From Candidatus Zhuqueibacterota bacterium (GTDB taxonomy: Bacteria > Zhuqueibacterota > Zhuqueibacteria > Residuimicrobiales > Residuimicrobiaceae), in the NCBI GenBank assembly GCA_963169875.1, contig CAUJEL010000194.1, positions 1-32,974 on the forward strand: a DNA stretch of 32,974 nt. The letters are read 5' to 3'. Shown here in pieces: positions 22,320 to 30,508 of this stretch. The notes under the pieces are model-generated. The model ran no database searches, was not told the origin of the DNA, and saw nothing but the letters and a program-made list of their open reading frames with translations. The position numbers and the translations under genes were made by a program. Every line of letters starts with the position of its first letter. The stretch's first letter is position 1.

Positions 22320-24434
22320 TTATTTTATCGCAAAGCTGTGGGTTCTACGCGTTTCATTGCCACAGCGGTCGCGCACGGTCACCGTCATTTCGTGGCGGCC
22401 AGGAACCAGTGCCTGCAACGGTCGATAAAACAGCATTTTCGCCTCGTAGTCGTATTCGGCGATGACCTTTTTCCCGTCCAGTTCCATGGACCAGCAGGTT
22501 TCATCTCCCAAGCCGGAGAGCTTATCCAGGATGCGCGCCTTGAGAAGGGGCCGGCGATCCTGCAGCGGCGTTTTGGCCCCCGGCGACACGATTTCCAGAA
22601 GCGGCGGTTCAGCATCCCGCAACAGAGCGAAAGTGCCGAGCGAGCGCGTGCGACCGGAGACCCATCCGTTTGCTTGATCCAGGTTGTTGCCGACAAATTC
22701 CCAATCATTGTGAGGCTGACGGCTATAAACAGCCAGCTGCTGCAGCTGCGTCTCTCCGGGAGGATACTGGAGTTTGATGGTGACGCTGCGCTGCAAAGGC
22801 ACATCTTCGGGTTCGATCTCGTACAGACTGCCGACCACGGGCCAGCCAGCAGGCGCCTGGTTCAACGTCCGCGCTCTGACAAAGAGGCTCTTGAAAAGCG
22901 ATTTATCCGAAAAATCCATCTGGCAGAAACGGTCGCTGGTCGTCACTGATTTTTCCCGATTCGCGCGAACTGTGATGTAATTGGCCTGGCCTTCATGAAC
23001 GATGGCGCGCTTGCCTTCCGTCTCTTCCATGACTTGAAGCCGCACCGGACCAGGCCGGTTGCTGTAAAGAGGAAGGCCCGCCCGCCACAGCGAAGCACTG
23101 ATTTGCTGCAGCGGCAGCTGTTCGTGATAGCCATCCGCATAGATGGCCATGATGCCGGTAAGACGGGATCGATCCGGCGGCGCCTGCAAGCTGACGCGCG
23201 CGTAGGTATCAAAATAATCAACATCCATATCAAAGCGATCGCGACCGGCCGCAACAGCGGTGCCTTTCTTCACTTTGGGAGCATACGGACCGGCGTGGAA
23301 ATTTCCGCTCACGACGGCGCTGTTGCCGGCAAAGTCAACGGTTTCAATCTCAAAGCGGTGTTCACCCGCCTCCAGCACACGTACACTGCCTGGCAAATCC
23401 CAATAGATACCCAGCGCATAGGAAAGACCTCTGAGCCAGTCGCGATCGGTTTCACCCGGTGCGCACTCCAATACGCCGTACAAGCTTTCGGGGCTGCCAT
23501 AAAAAGGCAGCTCATTGCCGATGTCGCGATACAGCCGTTGAAAATACCCCTTGCCCTGAACCAGGGCACGAAAGTCGCGGTCCAGATCGGATTGATGATT
23601 CAGTTCGTACGGAAACCAGTCATAGCGCGCATGAAAGAGTTCTTCGCCATTGATACGGAGTCGGTTTATATAGGTCCCGATATTATTTTGAGCGCCGTCG
23701 GTTTCATCAAAATGGTTGACGGCAAAGGCGATTCGTCCGATGACTTCTATGGGCTGGTCGATGACAAATCTTCCCGGGGCCAGGCGTTTGGCCGCTACGA
23801 TGAGAGGCGCCAGGTCCCCGTTCACCCGGCTATGGGCTTCCAACGGCAGAATCATGACCCGCCGGATGGTGGGCGGTGTGGTATCGGCAATTTGATATCC
23901 CCTCAGCAGGGGATTGAAGGGCCGGCCTTCTTCATCGAGCAGTTCAAAATGCAGATGCGGCGCGCCCACACCGGACTGGCCCGTGTAGGCAATCACATCC
24001 CCCTGTGCGACGGGGAACTGTTCTTCGGAAAAATCCAGCTCGATGCTCCATGCGCCCTTTTCCTCCTGTTGCTGCCGCACATGCGATTCCAGGGCAGCGG
24101 AAAATTTCTGCAAATGCCCGTAAAGGGCGGTCTCGCCGGTATCCAGTTTTAAAAGCAGGCAGCGGCCATATCCATAGGGCGAGAGTTCAACACGGGAAAT
24201 ATATCCCGGCCGCACCGCAAATACTTTGTAGCCAACCTGACCCCAGGTCTTGAAATCGATACCGCCGTGGAAACGATGGCTGCGGGATTCGGCGAAGGAT
24301 GACGTGAGCACTTGGCTGGCATCGGTGGGCCAGTGATATTCCGGGGATTCCGTTTCTGCGGCGCCCGGCTGTACAGGCGTGTACACATAGATTATGAGCA
24401 GTATGGCATAACGCAGTCTTTTCAGAATCGTCAT
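22320..24434 (-). CDS. Exported M23 family metallopeptidase with long beta-rich tail
   Basis: 704 residues. An N-terminal signal or anchor segment (5-26) leads into an LytM/M23 domain at about 35-190. The zinc ligands are His56 and Asp60 (HGGID) and His162 of the PHLHFEL motif (His160-x-His162), with His107 in YGHL. An insertion of about 25 residues separates YGHL from the GDVIAYTGQSG loop. The remaining 500 residues are Ig-like or beta-sandwich material with phrases such as HRFEIETVDFAGNSAVV and HEMTVTVRDRCGNETRR, common in FCB-group M23 proteins. It should act on peptidoglycan cross-links in the periplasm or at the surface. Ten bases separate it from the glycosyltransferase gene, so the gene is probably part of that operon. 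Confidence 0.9.
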   Translation of the reverse strand: MTILKRLRYAILLIIYVYTPVQPGAAETESPEYHWPTDASQVLTSSFAESRSHRFHGGIDFKTWGQVGYKVFAVRPGYISRVELSPYGYGRCLLLKLDTGETALYGHLQKFSAALESHVRQQQEEKGAWSIELDFSEEQFPVAQGDVIAYTGQSGVGAPHLHFELLDEEGRPFNPLLRGYQIADTTPPTIRRVMILPLEAHSRVNGDLAPLIVAAKRLAPGRFVIDQPIEVIGRIAFAVNHFDETDGAQNNIGTYINRLRINGEELFHARYDWFPYELNHQSDLDRDFRALVQGKGYFQRLYRDIGNELPFYGSPESLYGVLECAPGETDRDWLRGLSYALGIYWDLPGSVRVLEAGEHRFEIETVDFAGNSAVVSGNFHAGPYAPKVKKGTAVAAGRDRFDMDVDYFDTYARVSLQAPPDRSRLTGIMAIYADGYHEQLPLQQISASLWRAGLPLYSNRPGPVRLQVMEETEGKRAIVHEGQANYITVRANREKSVTTSDRFCQMDFSDKSLFKSLFVRARTLNQAPAGWPVVGSLYEIEPEDVPLQRSVTIKLQYPPGETQLQQLAVYSRQPHNDWEFVGNNLDQANGWVSGRTRSLGTFALLRDAEPPLLEIVSPGAKTPLQDRRPLLKARILDKLSGLGDETCWSMELDGKKVIAEYDYEAKMLFYRPLQALVPGRHEMTVTVRDRCGNETRRTHSFAIK

Positions 24435-24444
24435 GGTCAGCGGA

Positions 24445-25725
24445 CTACCTTTGCAAGGTTAAGGTGTTGAGGATTTGCGCCAGCTGGGCGGCTTGATAGT
24501 TACGTTCATAGAGCTGCAGAGGACGGCGTTGGGCGGCGTCCCGCAAACGCGCGTCCGTTTTGAGCTGCAAAAGAGCCGCGCTGATCCCGGCGGAATCCTG
24601 CGGATGACAAATCAGCACACCCGGCATCTCCTTGAGCAGCGCCAGGGTATCGGGAATGTTGCTGACCAGCAGAATCGGTTTGCGGCTGCCCAAATATTCG
24701 TAGGTCTTGCCCGGTATAAAATCCGCCGCCTGCTCATGGCAGGCGATCAGTAACAGGGCATCCGCGGCCTGCATCTCTGCGAGCGCCTGCGGATGGGTGA
24801 CGTATCCGCTGCAGGTGACTTTTGTCTGCAGCTGCAAAGCCGCCACCCACTCCGGGAAAGCCGAAAAAGTATCGTAACCCACAAATCGCAACGCCAGGTC
24901 TTCGGCCGCGACAGGATCACTCGTCTGCAGCCGGGCAAAGGCCTGTAAAACCGGTCTGGGATCGCTGAAGGTGGTGATGGAACCACAATGGCAGATCTGA
25001 AATCCATTTTTGCGGGCAGCGGGCGGCTGCACAAAATCATTCTCATCAAAACCATTGGGAATGAAATGATACTTGTTATTCGGATCATTTCCCCGCAGGG
25101 TTTTTAAAATGCCGGGCGTCACCGCAATGACCGCGTCTGCGCTACGGATGATTTTTTTTTGCCAACGCTGCTGCAGCGCATGGTGACATCGCGTGGGCTC
25201 ATGTACCACCACACTCCCGGCCCAGGCATCGCGAAAATCGGCGACCCAGGGCAGATTGAATTTTCGCGCCAGACGGCGCGCCGTCACATGCACCGAGTGC
25301 GGCGGCGAAGTGCTGTACACAGCCGCGAATTCTTCCTGCCGCAGTAACCGGGCGGCGGCGGCACAGGCATGACCGTGCCAGAGAATTTTACTGTCCGGCA
25401 ACAGAAAAAAAGGCAATACGCGCCGGTTGATCCAGTTGAAAAGCGATCGTTTCTTTCCGGATATGGCGGTGGCAGTTGTATTTTCAGCGGGTCTGGCCAG
25501 TTTTAGCAGCCGTTGCGGATCGAACGACCCCGTGCGAATGACGCGAGCGGATGGGATTTCATCCAGCAGAGAGGGGTCTTGCGCCCAGTAGGCGATGGGT
25601 TTGACCGTGATCACCGTGGCTTCCCACCCGTACGCCGGCAGATAGCGGACCATTTTCATGGAGCGTTGTGTTCCGCCCATGCCCAGGGGAGGGAAATAAT
25701 AGGATAGCATGAGCAGTTTTTTCAC
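24445..25725 (-). CDS. Glycosyltransferase family 4 protein
   Basis: 426 residues, starting at GTG 25725, which overlaps the TGA of the C5-epimerase gene in a 4-base GTGA and has AGGA 8 bases upstream. The fold is GT-B. The N-terminal domain opens with LMLSYYFPPLGMGGTQR, the glycine-rich acceptor loop of GT4 enzymes, and contains VADFRDAWAG. The C-terminal donor-binding domain has FIPNGFDE and the E-x(7)-E-like segment GKTYEYLGSRKPILLVSN. It would transfer a sugar from a nucleotide donor to a growing glycan on the cytoplasmic face of the membrane. The overlap with the epimerase gene implies coupled translation and a shared polysaccharide pathway. Confidence 0.92.
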   Translation of the reverse strand: MKKLLMLSYYFPPLGMGGTQRSMKMVRYLPAYGWEATVITVKPIAYWAQDPSLLDEIPSARVIRTGSFDPQRLLKLARPAENTTATAISGKKRSLFNWINRRVLPFFLLPDSKILWHGHACAAAARLLRQEEFAAVYSTSPPHSVHVTARRLARKFNLPWVADFRDAWAGSVVVHEPTRCHHALQQRWQKKIIRSADAVIAVTPGILKTLRGNDPNNKYHFIPNGFDENDFVQPPAARKNGFQICHCGSITTFSDPRPVLQAFARLQTSDPVAAEDLALRFVGYDTFSAFPEWVAALQLQTKVTCSGYVTHPQALAEMQAADALLLIACHEQAADFIPGKTYEYLGSRKPILLVSNIPDTLALLKEMPGVLICHPQDSAGISAALLQLKTDARLRDAAQRRPLQLYERNYQAAQLAQILNTLTLQR

Positions 25726-26591
25726 GACCAGGTCCTGCGCAGTCTCAATTTTTCTCTACTTTTCATGAGAAGCCAGATCATATTACACCAGGGATCTTGC
25801 AGCATGGCACGCCAGCGGCGCGCGACTTTATAGAAAACAGGTCTGGCTGTGCGATGAGCCAGCAGCGTCATCAGGCGGACATGAACTTTTTGATACATGC
25901 GCGATGCCAGGCGGTTGCTGGGGTGCAGATCGTATCGGGTCCAGAAACCGCGATCCCACAAACGCCAGTTTTTTTCAATGCTGGCCAGGCCACAGTCGTA
26001 ACGCAGCCACATATCCGGCAAATCCAGATAATCCGCAATATCCGCGACCCCCAGAAGTGCAAAAACGTGACCATTGAATACATGCGAAGCCGGCCGGGTT
26101 GGATATTCCTCAAACCAGCAGCTGTTATCCGGCAAAAAGCCGCGGGTTCCCCCCTCGTCCACGGGGAGATCAAGCGCTTTGATGGCGGCTTTGGCCACTT
26201 CCAGATAAGCTGGTTTGTTCTCCAGCACGTGGCAGCGGATCAGCAGGGAGACCGCTTCGCCCTGCGCCATGGCGGAAATCCAGGGCGCCTTGGGGCCGTA
26301 AAAGGGCAAATCATACTCATAAATCCAGGCCAGGAGATCATCGCCCCACACCCGGGCGTGTGACATCAGCCAATCCGCGCAGGACAATCCCAGGACGCGA
26401 TCCGCTTCCGCTCCGGCAGCAGCGAACCGCTGCAAGCGGTGCAGGCCGTATTGAGCGATCGTTATGGGATTGTAGCGCAACCCCGAATCAGAGCCGTAAT
26501 CAACCTGAGGAATACCGCTCGCATCGTACGTATAGGAGGAAAAATCCTCCAAACCACCCCAATCAAATGGATAATTTAATTTCAGCCGCAT
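25722..26591 (-). CDS. D-glucuronyl C5-epimerase family protein
   Basis: 289 residues from ATG 26591. A longer frame from GTG 26666 would start inside a promoter-like element with no ribosome binding site. The C-terminal catalytic fold of glucuronyl C5-epimerases (alpha/alpha toroid) is recognisable by YNPITIAQYGL, WISAMAQGEAVSLLIR, CWFEEYPTRPASHVFNGHVF and ALLGVADI, which are the family's most conserved stretches, including the Tyr and Glu residues near the active site. Animal members turn glucuronate into iduronate in heparan sulphate; bacterial members are found in surface polysaccharide clusters. It lacks the N-terminal beta domain of the animal enzyme and has no signal peptide, so it should act in the cytoplasm or on lipid-linked glycan. 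Confidence 0.88.
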   Translation of the reverse strand: MRLKLNYPFDWGGLEDFSSYTYDASGIPQVDYGSDSGLRYNPITIAQYGLHRLQRFAAAGAEADRVLGLSCADWLMSHARVWGDDLLAWIYEYDLPFYGPKAPWISAMAQGEAVSLLIRCHVLENKPAYLEVAKAAIKALDLPVDEGGTRGFLPDNSCWFEEYPTRPASHVFNGHVFALLGVADIADYLDLPDMWLRYDCGLASIEKNWRLWDRGFWTRYDLHPSNRLASRMYQKVHVRLMTLLAHRTARPVFYKVARRWRAMLQDPWCNMIWLLMKSREKLRLRRTWS

Positions 26592-26657
26592 AAGGCTTGC
26601 ATCCTGTCTAATCAGAGTGACCAGCTTGCGGGGGTATAAAACGCAAAATAGCGTGAT

Positions 26658-26686
26658 AAAATACACAAATAAAACAGGAATTGCAA
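26658..26686 (-). promoter_or_regulatory. Possible internal promoter before the C5-epimerase gene
   Basis: On the minus strand TTGCAA (26681-26686) and TATTTT (26658-26663) are 17 bases apart, each matching four of six consensus bases. The gap between the TtcA and epimerase genes is 110 bases, wide for this run of genes, which makes an internal promoter plausible. Confidence 0.35.
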
Positions 26687-26701
26687 GAAGGAGGTTGATT
26701 T

Positions 26702-27448
26702 TTACAGCAGATAATCGCGTTTGACGCGTTTCATGCTGTGAAAGAGGTTTTCGCGGGTGCCGGGAAAACGGCGTTCCAGGTCATCGAGCAGGACTTTAAT
26801 GTGCTGCCGTTTGGAAGCGCCATCGCTGGGGCAGAGCTGAGAAAAAACAGACAGATCGAGACCGAGGGCATATGCCTTGATCAACGCCTCATCGGCATAG
26901 ACAAAGGGCCTCACCATGTGATAGCGGCCGTTATGAATGGATAAATTCGGCGGGCTGGTGCTGATTTCGCGGCCAAAAATCATATTGAGCAACAGGGTCT
27001 CAACCAGATCATCCTTGTGATGACCAAAGACTATTTTGTTGCAGTTCAACTGTTCGGCCGCGGAAAAGATCTGCTTGCGGCGAATGCGCGAGCACAAGAA
27101 ACAGGGGTTTTCCTTATTGGCCTCGCTGTGCGCATAGGGACCGATCGTGGTGCGAAAAATGAGTCCACTGACGCCCAGGTGATGCCATAATTTTTTGATG
27201 GCATCCGTCCGTTCTTCGACGGCTTGCCCAAACCCCATATCCACGTATACCGAACGCACCACGATGCCGCGGCCATAGATATGCATTCGCTGGCTTAAAA
27301 GATGCAGCAACGACAACGAATCAGCGCCCCCCGAAACTGCCACCAGTACGATATCGTGGTCCTGGAACATGCGGTATTCCCATACCGCCTTGTCCACGCG
27401 GGCGCACAACGCGCGCGCGGTTGCGGATATTTTGCTGCGAGGTTTCAC
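26702..27448 (-). CDS. ttcA: TtcA-like tRNA 2-thiocytidine synthase
   Basis: 248 residues. TtcA adds sulfur to cytidine 32 of certain tRNAs, using ATP and an iron-sulfur cluster. The ATP PP-loop SGGADS is at 39-44. The cluster cysteines are Cys116 and Cys119 (PCFLCSRIRR), with a third candidate Cys in LCPSDG near 203. GHHKDDLVETLLLN is the conserved helix after the cysteine pair. The start at GTG 27448 is uncertain because no ribosome binding site is visible, and it lies 18 bases after the TPR gene stop. A tRNA modification gene among surface-polysaccharide genes suggests simple co-transcription rather than shared function. Confidence 0.85.
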   Translation of the reverse strand: MKPRSKISATARALCARVDKAVWEYRMFQDHDIVLVAVSGGADSLSLLHLLSQRMHIYGRGIVVRSVYVDMGFGQAVEERTDAIKKLWHHLGVSGLIFRTTIGPYAHSEANKENPCFLCSRIRRKQIFSAAEQLNCNKIVFGHHKDDLVETLLLNMIFGREISTSPPNLSIHNGRYHMVRPFVYADEALIKAYALGLDLSVFSQLCPSDGASKRQHIKVLLDDLERRFPGTRENLFHSMKRVKRDYLL

Positions 27449-27466
27449 AGGAACGAGGGGTCCGTA

Positions 27467-29602
27467 TCAACGCCGCGGCGGCGTTGTGCTGCGGATGGTT
27501 TCGATATCGCCGATGAGGCTTTGCAGTTTGCGCAAAAAGGCCTGTTCCTTCTCGGCATCGCCGTTGACCGATCCACCGCCCAAAACCATGGCGCCTTTAA
27601 TCTGCGAATAGCCGTCGCGCAGGCGTCCTTCCTTGAGATAGGCCAGGCCCTTGGCATAGGTTATCCTGGCCTGTTCATGCATATCATTCCTGGACTCGGC
27701 AATGAAGAGGGCGCGGTCGAGAAACTGCTGCGCCTGTTCCCATTTTCCATTGGCGGTGTATATTTCCGCGAGGTTGACCGTACTCAACAGCACCATGCTG
27801 GAGTCCCCGTTGCGCGCGGCCTGATTCAGCGCGGACAGGTAGCGTTGCCGCGCCTGCAGGGTGTCTCCGATCTGCCAGTAGATGGCGCCGATATTCAAAT
27901 CAGCGCGCGCGATGCCATTGATGTCGCCCAAAAGTTCCATGTAATCGCAGGCTTTGAGAAAATGCTCCAGCGCAAAGGGGCGTTCTTTGCGCGCGAGTCG
28001 CGTGAGTCCCATCTGAAAGTGAGCTCGGGCCAGGGCCGGTTCGCTGCCCATGGATTGAGATTGGGTCAAAAAGGTATCGAGATAGGCATACGAGAGATCG
28101 AGGCGGTTCTGTTCTCGCATGAGCTGTCCCAGGCGCTGATAGATCATGGCCGCATCGTAGGGACGGCCGATGCGTTGGTTGATCTTTGCGGCCGTGTGAT
28201 AGGCGTGCACCGCATCATCCGGCCTGTTTTGCTTTTCATACAGAGAGGCGATGCGCTGCATGACAAACGCTTGCAAGGCGCTGTCAGGCGGGAGGTGATA
28301 GAGGCGATCATAGGTCTGGCGTGCCGGGGCCCACTCGTTGAGCGCCATGAAGGCTTTGGCCAGTTCCAGCCGGCTGAGGATCAATCCATCCCGCAGCGGC
28401 AAAGGGCCAAAAAAGGTCTCGGCGTGCAAAAGATAATCACTGGCTTCCTGGTGTTGCCCCAGCTGGTTGAGCAAAGCGCCCAATTCGAGATGCGCCCAGG
28501 CATAGAGCAACTTGGAAGCCCGATCCGAAATAACCGCATCATACAAGCGCCGGATTTGCGAAGTGGAATCCGGCCGCGGCGCCTTGCTCGCGCGCAGCGC
28601 TGTTTCATGAAGACGCACAGCCGTGCGAAAAGCCAACACAGGTTGATCGATCCAGGCCGATAGCGGAATGATATCGGCCGGGCGATCCGGCATTTTCATG
28701 AGCGCAGCGTTGATCATCCAGGCAGCGGTGGAATCTGCGGGTAACTCGACACAACGCAACTCATCCAGAGCTGGATAGACGGGAAAGCGGATTTCCTCCG
28801 GTGGAGTTGCGGGCGGTGTTTTTTCAAACAGCCACACCTGTGCCATCGTCTGTCCGGAACGCTGATGCAATCCCAGGATGTAGCTCGTCTGCGTCTTTTC
28901 GATCAGTTCATCAGCCAGATCACAGATGGTGTCGTCTTCGCTGAGAATTTCTGAATTTTCTATGATTTTCAGCCGCAGCGGCTTCTGGCTCTCCTCAACC
29001 CGAAGATGGTGCAGAAAAGATTGGCATTGCACAAAATGGCTACTGTCCTGCAAATCCCCGGTGAGAATGAGCATACCCAATTCTTGCGGCGTGAATGGCG
29101 TCCCATAGAGTCGATCCGTTTCGCGGATACCACTGAGGAGCGGCGAAATGATCTCCTGAGCCTGGGGCACCTGCAGGGGCTTTATAACCACACTATCCCT
29201 GCCCACCACCACACCCGACGGAAACTCGATCACGGATGCCACAACACGGGTTGGGCCGCCTCCGGTAACCAGATCGCAAAAAAGGACACCCTGCAGTTGC
29301 AAGCCCTCATTGAGCTGTTTGAGACTGAAGGGTTCATAGATATCTGCAAAATCCTGTTGCAGTGGTTCATCCAGCCATTGTTGCAGCGAATCCTGGTTTA
29401 TCCAGGCAAAGCCGGACTGTCGCGGCAGCCAGCTCAGCAGCTGATTCATGGATTGGTTGAAGAGATCCACATCAGCGGGTTCAGCCGCGCCGTCATTGAG
29501 CGGGATGAAAGCCATTTTAAGGGGCTGCGATTGCGCTTGAAGATTCGCCGTCCATGCTGTGATCAAAAAAGCCAAAACTGCAGTTGCTGTAATTCTTTTC
29601 AT
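27467..29602 (-). CDS. Exported TPR repeat protein with TolB/FlgO-like N-domain
   Basis: 711 residues from ATG 29602 (GAAGGA 3 bases upstream). A signal peptide (1-24, ending LQAQ) is followed by a region of about 280 residues. Phrases there such as MAFIPLNDGAAEP and GVLFCDLVTGGGPTRVVASV resemble the TolB/FlgO-like N-domains found ahead of TPR arrays; this assignment is tentative. From about 370 to the C-terminus there are at least seven to eight tetratricopeptide repeats (for example HLELGALLNQLGQHQEASDY, IASLYEKQNRPDDAVHAY, NIGAIYWQIGDTLQARQRYL, VNLAEIYTANGKWEQAQQFL). It is likely a periplasmic scaffold. It follows a LytS-like membrane protein gene by 95 bases and may be part of the same surface-polysaccharide unit. 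Confidence 0.85.
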   Translation of the reverse strand: MKRITATAVLAFLITAWTANLQAQSQPLKMAFIPLNDGAAEPADVDLFNQSMNQLLSWLPRQSGFAWINQDSLQQWLDEPLQQDFADIYEPFSLKQLNEGLQLQGVLFCDLVTGGGPTRVVASVIEFPSGVVVGRDSVVIKPLQVPQAQEIISPLLSGIRETDRLYGTPFTPQELGMLILTGDLQDSSHFVQCQSFLHHLRVEESQKPLRLKIIENSEILSEDDTICDLADELIEKTQTSYILGLHQRSGQTMAQVWLFEKTPPATPPEEIRFPVYPALDELRCVELPADSTAAWMINAALMKMPDRPADIIPLSAWIDQPVLAFRTAVRLHETALRASKAPRPDSTSQIRRLYDAVISDRASKLLYAWAHLELGALLNQLGQHQEASDYLLHAETFFGPLPLRDGLILSRLELAKAFMALNEWAPARQTYDRLYHLPPDSALQAFVMQRIASLYEKQNRPDDAVHAYHTAAKINQRIGRPYDAAMIYQRLGQLMREQNRLDLSYAYLDTFLTQSQSMGSEPALARAHFQMGLTRLARKERPFALEHFLKACDYMELLGDINGIARADLNIGAIYWQIGDTLQARQRYLSALNQAARNGDSSMVLLSTVNLAEIYTANGKWEQAQQFLDRALFIAESRNDMHEQARITYAKGLAYLKEGRLRDGYSQIKGAMVLGGGSVNGDAEKEQAFLRKLQSLIGDIETIRSTTPPRR

Positions 29603-29645
29603 AATTCCTTCAAAAAGCCTGTGCAAAAATCAATCGTCTGTAGCC

Positions 29646-29651
29646 ATTATA
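29646..29651 (-). promoter_or_regulatory. Possible extended -10 box before the TPR gene
   Basis: In the 95-base gap the minus strand reads TATATATAAT (TATAAT at 29646-29651), preceded by a TG-rich stretch. No good -35 box is seen 16-18 bases further up. The spacing to the start codon (43 bases) is normal. Confidence 0.3.
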
Positions 29652-29697
29652 TATACCCATCGTTGCGCCGATTTGCAGAAGAGAATGGCACTGTCCT

Positions 29698-30498
29698 TCA
29701 GGCAATGGGCATGGAGATGCGCACGCAGGTTCCATGCGGCTGCACGCGAATCACTTCGATGCTGGTTCTGTTCTTAAAGTGCGAGCGCAAAAGTCGGCCG
29801 AGATCCGGGAAGCCGAGATTGACCAGCGCTTGATTCTGTTTATCTTCGTCATAGGTGATGTTGGCGTTGTCCTGCACCTCCAAGACCAGTGTGTGTGCTT
29901 GCCGGTGCGCGGACAAAACGATTTCCACCGGCTCCGGACTCATTTCAACGCCATGGAGCACGGCATGTTCCACGATGGGTTGCAAAATAAGACCGGGCAC
30001 CGGAACCTCGAGGCAGTCCGCGTCAATTTCCGTGCGCACCTGCAACCGGTCTCCCAGCCGCTCCTGCTCGATGGCGAGCAGCAGCTCGGCGCAGCGGACT
30101 TCCTGCGTGAGCAGCGTCAAAGATTGCGAGAAAAGATCGTTGACCGTGCGCACGTAAGCGGCCATCATTTCAATGACGTTACGGGCTTTATCCGCATCGA
30201 TCACGGTGAGCGCCGCCACGTTATGCAGGGTATTGAACAAGAACAGTTTGTTCACCTGCCAGGGCAGTCCCACATGGGGGTCAGCGACGCGCTTGCTGAG
30301 AAAAAGATTTGCGATCTTGGCGCCAAGCCAGGTGACATAGACGATCCCGCCCACCAGGCCGCCTATAAAACCGCTGAGAAACAACGGCCAGGCAGGTGTC
30401 ACCGGCATCATGAGGTAGAGAATCATGGTCAATACCATGCCAGCCACACCGGCCATGAACAGTTTCGCCGCGCTTTGCCGCTCCAATAGGTTCGCCAT
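29698..30498 (-). CDS. LytS/YehU-like membrane protein, degenerate histidine kinase
   Basis: 266 residues; AGAGGG lies 4 bases before ATG 30498. Two membrane helices (13-31 and 38-58) precede a PF06580-type kinase region. In that family the phospho-acceptor is the His of NPHFLFN; here positions 83-89 read NKLFLFN, with Lys and Leu in place of Pro and His. The N-box, normally LLLQPLVENAIKHG, reads LILQPIVEHAVLHG with His178 replacing the Asn that holds magnesium. The usual C-terminal glycine-rich GxGLxN box is reduced to LGFPDLGRLL. Autophosphorylation is therefore unlikely. It may be a scaffold, a sensor that binds another protein, or a nucleotide-binding regulator. It lies 10 bases behind the heparinase-like gene. 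Confidence 0.85.
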   Translation of the reverse strand: MANLLERQSAAKLFMAGVAGMVLTMILYLMMPVTPAWPLFLSGFIGGLVGGIVYVTWLGAKIANLFLSKRVADPHVGLPWQVNKLFLFNTLHNVAALTVIDADKARNVIEMMAAYVRTVNDLFSQSLTLLTQEVRCAELLLAIEQERLGDRLQVRTEIDADCLEVPVPGLILQPIVEHAVLHGVEMSPEPVEIVLSAHRQAHTLVLEVQDNANITYDEDKQNQALVNLGFPDLGRLLRSHFKNRTSIEVIRVQPHGTCVRISMPIA

Positions 30499-30508
30499 CT
30501 GCCCTCTG

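Noticed and set aside
22995-24152. Plus-strand open frame of 385 codons
   Set aside because: It is antisense to the M23 peptidase gene, whose zinc motifs are clear.
25722-26666. Longer start (GTG 26666) for the C5-epimerase
   Set aside because: It would start beside the -10-like box without a ribosome binding site; the added 25 residues do not resemble the family.
27302-28663. Long plus-strand open frame of 453 codons
   Set aside because: It lies opposite the TPR and TtcA genes, shows no domain or ribosome binding site, and is explained by high GC codon use on the other strand.
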